Counted from the first letter of the stretch, positions 33,000 through 43,734 are shown. The stretch is 64,000 nucleotides of DNA from Amblyomma americanum (GCF_052857255.1 NC_135498.1:89570257-89634256), one strand, 5' to 3'. Program-made: numbers and translations. Notes: generated by a model not told the origin, from the letters alone.

Positions 33000-34000
33000 T
33001 TCATCGACCTTGACGATGCCGAAAGCAGTTGCTCGATACGTAAAGGTAGCGGTCTCATTTCAGAGCACTGATTCATGAAGTTTCGATGTGATCAGTTTTA
33101 CTACTGTCCACGAAGGTAACCGCATACCGCCTTCCTGTGGCTCATGCCTCAAAAACTACACTGTGACTGCGATGTTTGCGGCCTCTACATTCAAGCTTCA
33201 GCCATAACTTGACGAGATTCAACTTTTCATGAACAGTCTTCTTGAAGAATAGGGGTAAGCTGGTCGCCCCACAACACTCTGCAGTGCATTGTACGCCATT
33301 TCTATTCCATTAATTTCAATTCCTGGAATGTAGATCATCAATTTAGTCAAGTAAGCCTGTTTCATACTGAAGCAACGGTGTAGAAATTACGTGCTAATTA
33401 TCTCCTAAGTGACTTATGGGGTACTTATCAAAAACCAATAAAAGATTACTCGGGCACTTTAACATAGCCGTTTTGACTTGTGAACCTCTTCTTGACATGC
33501 AGGGATAAACATCTGAGATATTGTGGAGCCTTGACTGAGACACTCAGACCCTCCATTTTTCTCTAGAGAGGAGCCATAGCCGTGGAGATCAGTCTAGATA
33601 GATATTTTCCACCCCCTGTACATATGCGTCATCCTTGCCTTCCTTTCCCTCACATTACATCAGCAGCTAATGCGTTTGTACCTTTACTCTCTTTTTTCCT
33701 CGCCTCCCCATTTCTCATTCAACTCTCAATCGGCAGTAGTTAACTTGCGACAAAGATGCACCAAGAAAAAAGCCTCACCGCTTTTAGCATGGACATGATT
33801 GCCGGAATAGTACAGGACGTCGCAGCCGACGAAGTGCTGCCGCTCCATAGGACGTCCCCACATCAAAAGCGCTGCTGCTGTGTGCGAAAGCCATGCATAC
33901 AAGCATTACAACGAGCCCCAGAAGAGCTGTGGAAGCTTAAACAGACAGTGTTAGCGAGAAAATCTTCACTAGTCAATGGGCTCAGATAACTGATTAGCCG
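33000..34000 (+). repeat. Ancient tandem unit 4 (block A)
   Basis: It matches 21,100-22,100 and, in part, 27,100-27,400: TCAAGCTTCAGCC at 33,192, CTTCTTGACATGC at 33,487, GCCTTGACTGAGACAC at 33,528, GACGTCGCAGCCGACGA at 33,817. The recurrent CACATC motif lies at 33,855-33,880. No gene seen. Confidence 0.6.
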
Positions 34001-36140
34001 CTATTCTCTCTATAGGCACATCTTATGCTACTTGTTCCATCTGTTTTAATACCTTAGTGTTTAATTGTGCTGAAGACAAGATAGATGCATGCGGGAATGC
34101 TTATTGCCTAGGTGGTAATAGTTAATTGCAAATGCCGATGATACGTTGAACAGTGACGGGTTGAGTGACAATCGAAATCATGCCTTGGACGATAACCTGG
34201 AATTGATCTCTCGCGAAAAGTACAAAAGCCACTCCCTTGCATGTCCTGGACAGACCATCGCGTCTCAGTTAGATGCTTCAAAGTTTTATTCGCCCGGAAG
34301 TAGGTCAGACTACGAATGGATCCTTCCAATAAATTTGAATAGTATATTGAAACATTTTTGCATAAAGAAAAGGCTGCGGTTCAATATGACTTGAACTTAG
34401 TTATACGAGAAAAAAGCTCTCTCAAGCATGTTTCCACTGTCTCAAATCAAAAACCAAGGTAAAGGGTTAAAGTCAGGGCTCAGGGTCAAGGGTCAAGATT
34501 AGGTGCCGAATGGTTATAGTCATATGATCGCTTGCTCATACTACCATAGCTTGGGCCATACCGCCATGCATTTAAGTTCAGTTTGACCTTGTGAGGCATT
34601 GAAGGTCATTGTCTTAGCCAGATAGAAATCAGAAGTTGTCCCCCGAGGAGTAGAGCTCCCGCTATAAAACGAAACATTTCTCGTTAGTGAGAGAGATGAG
34701 TGATTCGAAATGTTTTTAGGAGTGGAAGCAAATTTACGCCGTTCAGAAAATCGCTACTGCACGGCCAGGAAACCATATGGAGACGTTTGCAGCTAACAGC
34801 TTTTTTATATTTCGCCTTCATCGATCTACAGTAGTGAACCAAAAAATATATATTACAGCGAAAGCTCCAGCACGCTAGTCCAAAGACTCGTGGCAGAAGG
34901 CGAGCGGCCACGACTGCCTAACGGGGCCGCCTCACCGAGGCCCATGGCAGGGATTCCTTCGTCGAGCGTGTGCGTGACCCCTGCCGCGACGAGCCTGGAG
35001 TAGCTGCGGCCGAGGTGTCGTCTGCGTTGGTTTGGCCGGCTGCTCCCTGTGCGTCGACCCGTCGGGCTCTCGGGCTCTCCGCAGTATCGACACAGGGATT
35101 TTAGCATCGTCGAATTCGTGCGACCATATAAGTGACGTCCATTCGCAGTCTGGCAGCGATTAAAAGGTGAGGCCAGTTTTTGCTTCATGAATAGTGGTTA
35201 CCGCTATATTTTTTTCAGTTTAAATACTCAAGAATAAAGCCTACCCCAGTCGAACCCGATAACAGCGTTCGAAATTAAGCTTAGATATTTAGACCCACTT
35301 GGCGCCTATAATGGCACATTCTCGTTAAAGTACGGATGTTTGCACGGCTTGAACGAAGACAAAGCGCGAAGCAGGGGTGAAGCCAACCGATAGCTTTGTG
35401 CAGCCAAGCTCGTCGTTATACAGCGCGCAGTTTTTTTGTGACGCTTCAAAACGTAGGAATCAACAGAATCGGCGGCCATTGAAGCGATCATTCTGAGAGC
35501 ATCTCTTTCGAGCACAGCCTTTTAGTATTTCTCCTTTCGAACCTCGTTTAATGTAACTCACATCGTTCCGCAGCCTCACTGGGACAATAGCGGTCAAGAA
35601 TATACGCGATGTGCCAGCTCGTGGGAAAAACTCTGAATTTCAAGCTACAAAACATTTCCTTTTCTAGCGCCAAAATTGAAAGCTTTTCAAGAGCCGCAAA
35701 ACAAGTCCGTGTAACAAGCCGGAATTGATACTTCATTGGAAGGATAGGTAACTTTCTTTTGCATGATTGGGGGTGTAATTGTGAAGGGGCGTAATAAGCG
35801 AATGAGCGTATTAGCTTTTACACGCCACTGCCGGCTGAACGTTAAACTGATGCACCTCCTTTGCGATCTTCGACTGTGTTGAATTGGTTTCAATTGTGTA
35901 GTACATTCATGCGACGTCGATGATCTTTTCGTGCCGCTTCCCGCGTTGGATAGCGAAGTGTTATTAACACCGGGCAAACAGACGACGAAAGAAGAACGAG
36001 CCACATGGCGCGGGTTGCGTGTACTGGGTAGTTGATGATCGCGCGCTTGTGCGGGTGTGCGTGGGGGGGAGGGCGCAGCGGTGTGTGGGGGGGACTGCGC
36101 TGGGTGGGCGAATGTGCGCGCGCGCTGGTTGTGTGTAGCT
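34001..36140. other. Spacer with a GC-rich patch
   Basis: No gene recognised. A short G-rich near-tandem (GGGTCAAGGGTCAAG) lies at 34,478-34,492. A GC-rich block at 34,860-35,115 holds a minus-strand open frame (about 110 codons, Arg/Ser/Pro-rich) that I cannot assign; its composition suggests an inserted repeat or a broken exon. A second GC- and GT-rich block (36,010-36,140) directly precedes the 5' LTR. Confidence 0.45.
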
Positions 36141-36877
36141 TGTTACAACCCTGCTGGCGGTACGACGTTTGACCATTCGGTGACCCCATACAAAAGTGAT
36201 GCCTGGCTGTGAAAATACCCGCGGAGATTAGCCCACGTTTGGCAAGGGGAAAGGGGGAGGAAGATGGCCTTCCCTTACACTGGTTCCCAGCAAGAAGGAC
36301 ACCTGGGGCAGCAACCGACGATGGACCGACGACAAGAGAATAAAGGAACGGTGCCTTCAAGCAATTAGCCGTATCCGTCAGAAGCCTGCCGAGACCGGAG
36401 AGACCTTGCTGTAGTTGTGGCCCGCGGCGCCGCACGAATCACATATGTGTCGGCTGCAATACTGCTGGACCTCTGTATGAAATAGAAGCGGACTTGCGAT
36501 TCATCTTCGCCAGTTCCCACGGATGGACTCTGCAATGAGTGCCTCCGCTTCCTACATGCAGTGCAACTATTCCCCTCTTGGAGAAATTCGCCACCATCGT
36601 ATGAAGGGGTGGAACCTAATGGGATTTAAGGAGCGTTCTGAGTGAGTGAGAACGAACGCTCTGGGTCCTGATGACAAGGCTCATCCAGTTGCTCGACGCA
36701 TGAATTCTTGAATTTTGACTTTTTTTTCTTAATTATATAATAAGTTTCATCAAAGTGCCATTCAACCCGCTTGTTACCGATTTCCCAATGTCAAAGTTCT
36801 TATCTTTCCTCAGCCCGAAGGCTCTGACACGCTACTCAATGGGGCCCGGGTTCGATTTAGCCCCTGCGTCCATGACA
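36141..36877 (+). repeat. 5' LTR
   Basis: It starts TGTTACAACCCTGCTGGCGG and ends GCGTCCATGACA. A polyadenylation-type AATAAA is at 36,339-36,344. It differs from the 3' LTR by many substitutions and several small indels, which indicates an old insertion. The long minus-strand frame at 35,890-36,435 is an antisense artefact across the LTR edge. Confidence 0.88.
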
Positions 36878-37078
36878 ACTGTTGATCAGCGGTGGGGTAC
36901 GAAGCTATGAGCGGCAATAACGGTAGGCCAGCGCGAGAGCAGCTGTCTCGGGACATGATCACTTGAGAGGGCGAGGGCTTGGCTTCCATCTGATGTGGAT
37001 CAGGTTCTAAAGGATGGTTACAGTTTGCAACTGGTAGAGATCTGTGCTTAAATCCTCGAGGTTTGGTATTTTTTCAGA

Positions 37079-37870
37079 GTGGTTTTAGAAATATCCTTGA
37101 CTCAGACTATCATGCACCTACAGAACCTGCAGAAGCCGGACCTGTTGCTACTGTGTGAAGAATTAGAGATTGATACAGAGGGTTTGGACCCCGCCGTGGT
37201 GGCTCAGTGGTCAGGGCGCTCGACTACTGATCCGGAGTTCCCGGGTTCGAACCCTACCGCGGCGGCTGCGTTTTTATGGAGGAAAAACGCCAAGGCACCC
37301 GTGTGCTGTGCGATGTCAGTGCACGTTAAAGAGCCCCAGGTTGTCGAAATTATTCCGGAGACCTCCACTACGGCACCTCTCTCTTCCTTTCTCCTTTCAC
37401 TCACTCCTTTACCCTTCCCTTACGGCGCGGCTCAGGTGTCCAACGATATATGAGACAGATACTGCGCCATTTCCTTTCCCCCCAAAACCAATTATTATAC
37501 AGATGGTTTGGCACGAAAACCCGTTAATATTCACGCAATCACTAAGCTGGGGGCAGATGATGACGAGCTCAGTAAAGCATGGAGCCTAGAACAAAAAGGA
37601 AGAGCAGCACGGACAGGAGAAAGACTAGAAATAAGAGGAAAAGAGGCATGAGCGTGAAAGTGTGAATGAAGCAAACAAATCTGGAGCGGGAGATAGAGCT
37701 CCGTAAGTTAGAAATGGAGTTGAGGAAGAGGTCGAGCAATTCTCCCCTGAAAGTGGCTCTTCTCAAAGAGTCAGAGTTCAAGATGGCAAGGTACATGCAC
37801 CCATATGTGGTATCAGAGGATATCGGTCTGTACCGTGCAAATTTTGAATGAACGTGCGAGAAATTGTCCT
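37079..37870 (+). pseudogene. gag: gag relic, interrupted by a nested SINE
   Basis: The frame before the SINE (about 37,112-37,172) encodes LQKPDLLLLCEELEID, a gag-type N-terminal helix. After the SINE and one copy of its target site, the frame resumes in phase with KLGADDDELSKAW (about 37,545-37,585) and an acidic/basic coiled-coil-like region (EIELRKLEMELRKR, 37,687-37,730). It reaches the capsid-type stretch PYVVSEDIGLYRANFE (37,801-37,848) and an in-frame TGA, after which the same frame continues with SFSRDTWYQRLMDP to about 37,930. The nucleocapsid and protease regions are not seen. Capsid protein would build the cytoplasmic particle. Confidence 0.8.
37188..37496 (+). mobile_element. tRNA-derived SINE nested in gag, with 15-bp target-site duplication
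   Basis: The head CGCCGTGGTGGCTCAGTGGT and B-box GGTTCGAACCC are followed by the core CAGTGCACGTTAAAGAGCCC and the 3' module TGTCCAACGATATATGAGAC ... CCAATTATT. Direct repeats ATACAGAGGGTTTGG (37,173-37,187) and ATACAGATGGTTTGG (37,497-37,511) differ at one base. The insert is 309 bp. It shares the head and core with the Ruka-like copies but has the 3' module seen at 12,212. Confidence 0.95.
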
Positions 37871-38399
37871 TCAGTCGAGACACCTGGTATCAGAGGCTCA
37901 TGGACCCGAGGCAGTGGAGGAACAAAGCGTGTGCTTATCTCTAGCCAGAGTGGTAATTGAGGGCTCTTTCGGTACGCTTACAACCGAAGCCACAGTTTCA
38001 GGAAAGCTACCTAAATGCCATCCGTATTTGTTCTCCAACAAATAGGACAGTGAATACGAAAGAAGGGCATCCTTTTTGGAGACCGAGTTGCGCAGGCTTT
38101 AAGAAGTTCGAAGTCGCGAGAACTTGCAACGCAGCTTACTCCTGAGAATGCCACTGCGAAGGAAACAGCCGTTAAAATTGGGGAAGAAACGAATGAACAA
38201 GGTTGAGAAAATCGTGCTAACGAGGCACCCGAGACCGGTCAGCCTGGGACCGGTCAGTATGACAGACTACGGAACGAGGAAATCCTAGAGAATGGCTTTT
38301 TGCCGCCAGTGTGAAGCAGTTTCGCGGCGTTGCTGAGTGCGAACTCAGAACAGCTAGCAGTGGAACAATGCTATGACCCGACCATACAGGAGATCAGAA

Positions 38400-39833
38400 A
38401 GCTCCACAGAACGAGCAAGTGAGAAAAAGAGAATTTCCAGATGAGAGGCGGTGTGCTTTATCGTTTATACAATGATAAGCATGGAATGAAGCTAGACCAA
38501 TTAGTCATTCCCCAGAAGTACCGACATGACTTAATGCAACTTTCCCCTTGCATTTCGTGGTCATGCCACCTGGGAATCAGGAAAACGGAGCAGAGGCTTT
38601 CGAGGGTACTGTTGGCCTGGATGTTTAAGGACCTGGAGCGTTTTGTAAGCTCGTGCCAGCAGGCCGGAAAGTCGCGAGATTAGTGGAAAGCACCGATGGT
38701 TTTAGTACCGATTATTACTAAGCCGTTTCAGCGCTTGGTGATAGATGTAGTTTGGCCATTTCCCGTGATAGAGTCAGGGTGTTGTGATATTCTCAGCATG
38801 TTATTCCCTGCCACGGTGTTTCCAGAGGCTCTCGCGCTGCGCGAGGTGATGACAGAGAGTGTTGTGAATTCACTGTTAGTCTTTGCCCGAGTGAGATTCC
38901 CTTCCGAGATCCAAATTGATCAGAGTAGTGTATTCCCTAGTGCCCTCACCACCTCATTTCTAGAACGATGCGGCATTAGGATTGTGCACAGCTCAATCCA
39001 TCATACACAGAGCAACAGCGTAGAAAGGTGGCATTCTGTTCTCTAAATCGCGTAATTAGGGGACTGTGCTATGAAAATAAGCTTCACTGGGCCGCTTTTA
39101 TTCCTGTGGCACTTTTCGCATTGCGTTCAGTGCCGCAATAATCCACTGGATTTATCCTCGCCGAGTTGGTGTACGAAAGGTCACTGCGCTGACTTCTGCG
39201 AATGGAACGCGAAGCCTGGAAGGGGGCGCGGAGAAGACCCGACGGTAGTAGAATTCGTGTTTACTCTACTGGATTGTCTACATAACACTAAAGAACTCGT
39301 AGAGGCCAGCATAAAGTCGACCCATGTTCGTTCTAAAGTCTGATATGATTGGTCAGCCCGCACAACTGACGTTTTGTAGCGGTGACAAATTAATGTTGCT
39401 GAGTGCTTCAAGGCAGAATAGGCTCGAAGTACAGTGGGAAGGGCCTGCTGAAGTAGTTACCAAGCTCTCTAACACCGACTACGTAGGGAATACCCTGGGA
39501 AGGCGTAAAGAAGCGGGCATTTACCATTGTGACCTAAAGAAGCCTTACGTGCCGAGAGAGGCCACAGTAAAACTAACGCTGAACCTTCCTGAGGAGATGG
39601 AAGATGACCTTATCTGTCTAAGCGGAGATGAAAACAGTGCGAAGGAACTCCTTACGAAAACTAGGAGGACAGGAGAACTAAAAAAATCTCAGTTGTCTGA
39701 TCTTCGCGATCTTATAGCAGTTTTTTATGACTGCTTCGTAGACAGGCCCGACAGAACTGCTTTGATTAATCATAATGAGCTAAATTCCGAGGAGCCAGTG
39801 ATGTCAAAGTGCTATCGACTCTCTCCAAGGTAG
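38400..39833 (+). pseudogene. Integrase (upstream of RT) plus linker peptide, frameshifted
   Basis: A zinc-binding region (38,441-38,683) has HLGIRKTEQRL and a single CQQ in place of the paired cysteines. The catalytic core frame (38,696-39,046) shows the acidic triad: D in LVIDVVWPFP (38,744), D in IQIDQSSV (38,918) and E in SNSVERWHS (39,023), with 34 residues between the last two. After a TAA the frame continues in pieces to a conserved GRGEDPTVVEFV stretch at 39,225-39,262. The frame 39,324-39,833 then covers the C-terminal chromodomain-less tail (QVQWEGP-like region, YHCDLKKPYVPREA at 39,521-39,562) and an acidic linker that leads into RT. Integrase would insert the cDNA. The broken frames make it inactive. 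Confidence 0.9.
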
Positions 39834-39839
39834 AAAAAT

Positions 39840-41035
39840 ATCCCTGATAGGGAGGTAAAGAGCATGGTGGATTTAAGAATGATCAAGCACTCTGAAAGCG
39901 AGTACGCTTCGCCTATGTTCTTGGTGGAAGCTCCGGTTAAAGACCCAAAGCCTGTAGTAGATTACCGGAAGTTAAATGATGTTTCCAAAGATCAAGCGTA
40001 CCCTATTCCCAATATCGAAGAGAGAGTGGAAAAGGCCAGTCGAGCAGCCTAAGTAACTACGCTAGGCCTTATTCGAGGGCAGGGGCAAGTGACGCTCACT
40101 GAACGCGCGAGCACATATTTTAACTTTCCTCACTCTAACAGGAAGCTATCAGCCAACAATGATGAACTTCGGGCCCATAAATGCTCCATTTTGTTTCTCG
40201 CGCCTAATGGACCGGGTTCTACAGGGCTGTGCAGCATTAGCGGTGCCCTACTTGGACGACATTGCTGTCTTCTCAGATTCATGGGCGGAACATTTATTGA
40301 TTATTATTTGATTATTCGATTATTTGTATCACAACGTAGGCCAAGGTTACAGGAAAGGCAGTGAGGTTAAGATATCAGCGGTAGCAGACTACACGCGGCC
40401 GAGGACAACGACGGACATTCGGGCATTATTTGGGTTCACGGGATATTACAATCACTATATCCTTGATTATTCCGCTTTGAAAAGCCCCCTGACCGATGCT
40501 CTCCGCAGGACTGAGCCGACCAATGTAGTATGGAACCAAAAGCCGGAAGCGTCCTTCTTGAAGCTGTAGGTTGTAATGATTTGCCGCCCGGTTTTGCGAG
40601 CTCCGGATTACGACCGAGAATTTACAGTACAATGTGATGGGAGTGATCGACGGCTATGGGCAATTTTCTGCCAGATGGATGACGACGGCAACGAACATCT
40701 CGTGTTCTACCTAAGCCGAAAACTAGAGCTCTCGAGAGATGACGTACTGCGCGTCGGGAAAAAGTCTGCGCTTGCATTGTTTGGGCAATCCAAAAACTAC
40801 AATGCTATCGCAGAGGTGCCAAATTCATCGTATAAATGGACCATTGTCCCCTTTTCTGGCTGCAAACCTCGACATCAAAGGACAATCGCCTTCTGAGGTG
40901 GAGCTTGATTCTGCAGCAATATAATTTGGACATAAGTTACAATAAGGGTAAATTGAATGCAAACGCGGACGCACTTAGTCATTCTTTCCAAGCAGCCCGG
41001 CGTGCTATTCAGGAATCCAGAATTGATAATTAAGC
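39840..41035 (+). pseudogene. pol: Gypsy-type reverse transcriptase and RNase H, with internal deletion
   Basis: The RT N-terminus (39,864-40,052) has IKHSESEYASPMFLVEAP and VDYRKLND. Motif A is damaged by frame changes around 40,050-40,120. The catalytic YLDD is present as PYLDDIAVFSDSW (about 40,248-40,286), in another frame. Just after it about 100 bp expected in relatives are missing and AT-rich filler is found (40,295-40,330). RT resumes with VGQGYRKGSEVK and GFTGYYNHYILDYSALKSPL (40,336-40,485). RNase H follows (FTVQCDGSDRRLW, 40,621-40,660; DHCPLFWLQT, 40,839-40,868), then KLNANADALSHSF near 40,951-40,989. Usual catalytic Asp positions are retained in part, but three or more frame changes and stops inactivate it. 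Confidence 0.9.
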
Positions 41036-41370
41036 TTATTTTTAATTCTTGCGTTTATTTGTGGGAATGCATGTCGAAGAATGCTTGGCTTTCTCAGCAT
41101 ACGTGGGTCCCGATTTCTTTCAGTGTGGACGTTTCTCGAGGAGCTATAGTAAACCAAATTGTAGTAATCCCTCGTTTGAACTGGTTTTCTTGGAGGGCAA
41201 TTGAGTGCTTGCTGGGGCATGTGGTTGCTGTTTCAGAGAAACCTCTAAGAATTTGGTCAACATAAAAGAAGACAATATTACTAGTGACGGAGAAGTGTTG
41301 GTTCTTCTGCAAGCAATTCAGTCGTCTCTTCGTGCAGCAGCGGCGACTGCTACCCGATGAGCCTCCTCTA

Positions 41371-41385
41371 GGCGGGGGAAGAAGC
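41371..41385 (+). promoter_or_regulatory. Polypurine tract before the 3' LTR
   Basis: GGCGGGGGAAGAAGC directly abuts the TGTTACAACC start of the 3' LTR. In LTR elements such a tract primes plus-strand DNA synthesis. No primer-binding site complementary to a tRNA could be assigned with confidence after the 5' LTR. Confidence 0.7.
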
Positions 41386-42112
41386 TGTTACAACCTTGCT
41401 GGCGACACGACATTTCATCATCCGATGACCCTACAAAAAAGGATGCCTGGCTGTGAAAATACCCGCGGAGATTAGCCCACGCCTGGCTCGGTGGGGGGCG
41501 GGAGATGGCCTTCCCTTTGACTGGTTTCCAGCAAGAAGGACGCCTGGAGCAGCGACCGACGATGGGCAGACAACAAAGGAATAAAAGAGCAGTGCTTTCA
41601 AGTAATTAGCCGTATCCGTCAGAAGCCGGCCGAGACCGGAGAGACCTTGCTCTAGTTGTGGCCCGCGGCGCCGCACGAATCACCTGTGTCGGTTGCAATA
41701 CTGTTGCACCTCTATGCGTAATAGAAGCGGACTTGCGATTCCTCTTCGCCAGTTCCCACGGATGGACTCTGCAACGAGTGCCTCCGCTTCCTACATGCTG
41801 TGCAACTATTCCCCTCTTGGAGAAATTCGCCACCACCGTATGAAAAGCCGGACTTTAGGGGATCTAAGGAGCGTTCTGAGTGAGAACAGACGGTCTGGGA
41901 ACAGACGAGAATGCTCATCCAGTCGCTCGATGCATGAACTGTTGAATTTTGACTGGTTGCTTTTCTCCATAGTGTAAATGTTTCTTCGAAGTATCATTAA
42001 CCCCGCTTGTTATTATTTTCGCAAACTCCAAGTTCCATCTTTCATCAGCCCGAAGGGTCGGACACACTACTCAGCGGAGCCCGGGATCGAGGTAGGCCCT
42101 GCGTCCATGACA
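41386..42112 (+). repeat. 3' LTR
   Basis: It starts TGTTACAACCTTGCTGGCG and ends GCGTCCATGACA; AATAAA is at 41,580-41,585. It aligns along its whole length with 36,141-36,877. Confidence 0.88.
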
Positions 42113-43093
42113 AGCCTCATTTTAGCGTGAAAGCACTCACAACGTGTCCAGAGTCGAGCAGGAATCATGCTTGCGCATCTTCCTTGTGCACCGCTCTTTG
42201 CCGAAGAAATTGTGACGACTATGTTGAGCACAACTCTTTCTTGTGCATCGCACGTTGCTATAGCAACTCTGACGCCAATATTAAGCCTACGTATAGGTAG
42301 CGCGTGTATCTTGCTTGTGCATTGCACGTTGCTCTAGCAAATGTGATGCAAAGAGGCAAGAATTTGGCCCGGGCCTCCCCCAAAATTTGACAGCTGCCGA
42401 TTTGGACCAGAGTCGATATCGAACCAAATTGACCGTGCTGTAAACGATGGATGGCGATCTCCGAAATTGGCTCGGGTGATCTCCAGAAATTTAGCCCAAG
42501 GCCATCCCCGAAAATGTAGTTCATGGCTTTGAGATTTGGCCATCACATTGCTATGACGCCGCTTGTGGCGTAACCATTTAAGTTGCCGAGCTTTCGCACG
42601 TCATACATCGGTTTAGGCGGAGTTAACCCCGGCTAATTTTTTATTCTAGTGCAAAGCACTGTGATGTAGCTTTGTACGCAGACAAAGAGAACACATTAAA
42701 CGCATCTAAAAAGCTGCTCTTTTTGGTGGTGCAATCAAAAATTTAAAATGGGCCAACTGGGTTTTCGTCCAGCGCCGCGGTTACGGGAACAAGCCATCCC
42801 CGCCGCGTACCTTTGAATGGTTGTTGTAGGCGCGTCACTTTCTCTGTGGGGGCGTACAAGCAGTTGCGGTCGGGCCACTGGCATTCTGGGGCAGCCACTC
42901 GTCCCGAGCCTTGCCACACATCTCTTGCCGCGGGAGCTGCAGTGAGCCAACACACGCAGCTCAGTAGCGATGGCAGTAAGGTGTTAGTTCATGTAGTTTT
43001 CATCAAAAAATGTCTGTTAATGGTGTGTTAAATTTAAAAGCTCGAAAAGAAACTACAGAAAGCGATAACGGAAACTGCTCTTTGCAATTTTAG
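42113..43093. other. Spacer with a GC-rich patch
   Basis: Contains the satellite-like monomer annotated at 42,355. A GC-rich patch at 42,765-42,960 has overlapping minus-strand open frames with no known motif. Nothing else recognised up to the candidate exon at 43,094. Confidence 0.45.
42355..42520. repeat. Dispersed monomer of the 5.6-kb tandem repeat
   Basis: CCCCCAAAATTTGACAGCTGC, then CCGATTTGGACCAGAGTCGAT and GATGGCGATCTCCGAAATT, follow the same order as the units at 5,535-5,930. About one and a half units are present. Confidence 0.65.
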
Positions 43094-43294
43094 CGAGTGG
43101 GCTCCGGTACAGGATTCTACGACGGCCTAAACGGCCTTTTCGACGACTTAAGCCTCAGCTCCATGGACGCATCCTACGCGTACCGGCAGAGCGCCTACGC
43201 GTACGGGCGTACGCTGGATCATGTCTGCGCATGCGCAAAGCCTGAAGCGCGAGTTGGGCGCAGATTTCCGTACATGTCACATATCCGCGCCTGA
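43094..43294 (+). CDS. Candidate terminal exon of an unknown Tyr/Gly/Ser-rich protein
   Basis: A pyrimidine-containing acceptor (CTCTTTGCAATTTTAG, ending 43,093) opens a 66-codon frame that stops at 43,292-43,294 (TGA). The first 45 codons strongly prefer G/C in third position, unlike the surrounding spacer. They encode a low-complexity peptide with GSGTGFYDGLNGLFDDLSL followed by repeated AYAYR/SAYAYG, reminiscent of secreted or cuticle-type low-complexity proteins. The last 20 codons are less convincing, and the true 3' end could be a splice donor before them. No other exon was located and no family is recognised. Confidence 0.35.
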   Translation, partial: RVGSGTGFYDGLNGLFDDLSLSSMDASYAYRQSAYAYGRTLDHVCACAKPEARVGRRFPYMSHIRA

Positions 43295-43734
43295 GCGTTG
43301 GAAGCCTGTGTTGGAAGCGGGATCCGGTTTACAACAATGGGAGGACCGCGGGGTTCTCGGGAACTCTTTTCTTCATGGATTGAAGCTCTTTCACGTTCCT
43401 GGAACTTTTCGCGGTGTAAGTTGTCCTTTCACGCCCCCCAAATTCCCTCCCTTCACGCTCGAAATTCCTTCAGTCGGCTCGAGAGGGGGAACGCGCCAGC
43501 ACAGGGAGCATGGAGGTGTATGCCATTTTTTGACGCCCGTCGCGGCGCGGCGCTGGGCGCGGTGGCGAGCCGCCCCTTGGATGTGTCCATCGAATTGGGG
43601 CTTTAGACATGTTTTCGAGTAGTATTACAGAAATTGCGCGACCCAACAAAATGTGTTCGCGTTTTTAAACCACCATCAAAATTATTGTTACAAAATTAAG
43701 CCGATATTTTAAGGAAAGCCTACCCGCTGCTCTG
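43295..43734. other. GC-rich, CpG-rich stretch
   Basis: Positions 43,300-43,610 stay GC-rich with overlapping open frames in two plus-strand frames (to 43,606 and 43,622) that have no recognised domain. It could be untranslated sequence of the candidate exon or a CpG-rich promoter-like region. Confidence 0.35.

Larger units (their letters stand above)
36141..42112 (+). mobile_element. Decayed LTR retrotransposon, Ty3/gypsy type with Gmr1-like domain order
   Basis: Two direct LTRs (about 737 and 727 bp), each starting TGTTACAACC and ending ATGACA, enclose about 4.5 kb. Internal order: gag relic (split by a SINE), integrase, a linker peptide, reverse transcriptase, RNase H, then a polypurine tract. 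The integrase lies upstream of RT, as in copia, yet all domains are gypsy-like. This arrangement is known for the Gmr1-like branch of Ty3/gypsy elements. No protease motif was seen between gag and integrase, so an internal deletion is likely. Frameshifts and stops are numerous. Flanking 5-mers (TAGCT, AGCCT) do not match, so no target-site duplication is claimed. Confidence 0.9.

Noticed and set aside
34455..34500. Telomere-like GGGTCAAGGGTCAAG tract
   Set aside because: Only two or three imperfect units and not the arthropod TTAGG motif. It is simple-sequence noise.
35890..36435. 181-codon minus-strand open frame
   Set aside because: It runs antisense across the 5' LTR edge and the GT-rich flank. 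A similar antisense frame appears at the 3' LTR (41,431-41,676), so it is an LTR shadow.
36120..42125. Target-site duplication of the LTR element
   Set aside because: Flanking bases (TAGCT on the left, AGCCT on the right) do not match, so no duplication is reported.
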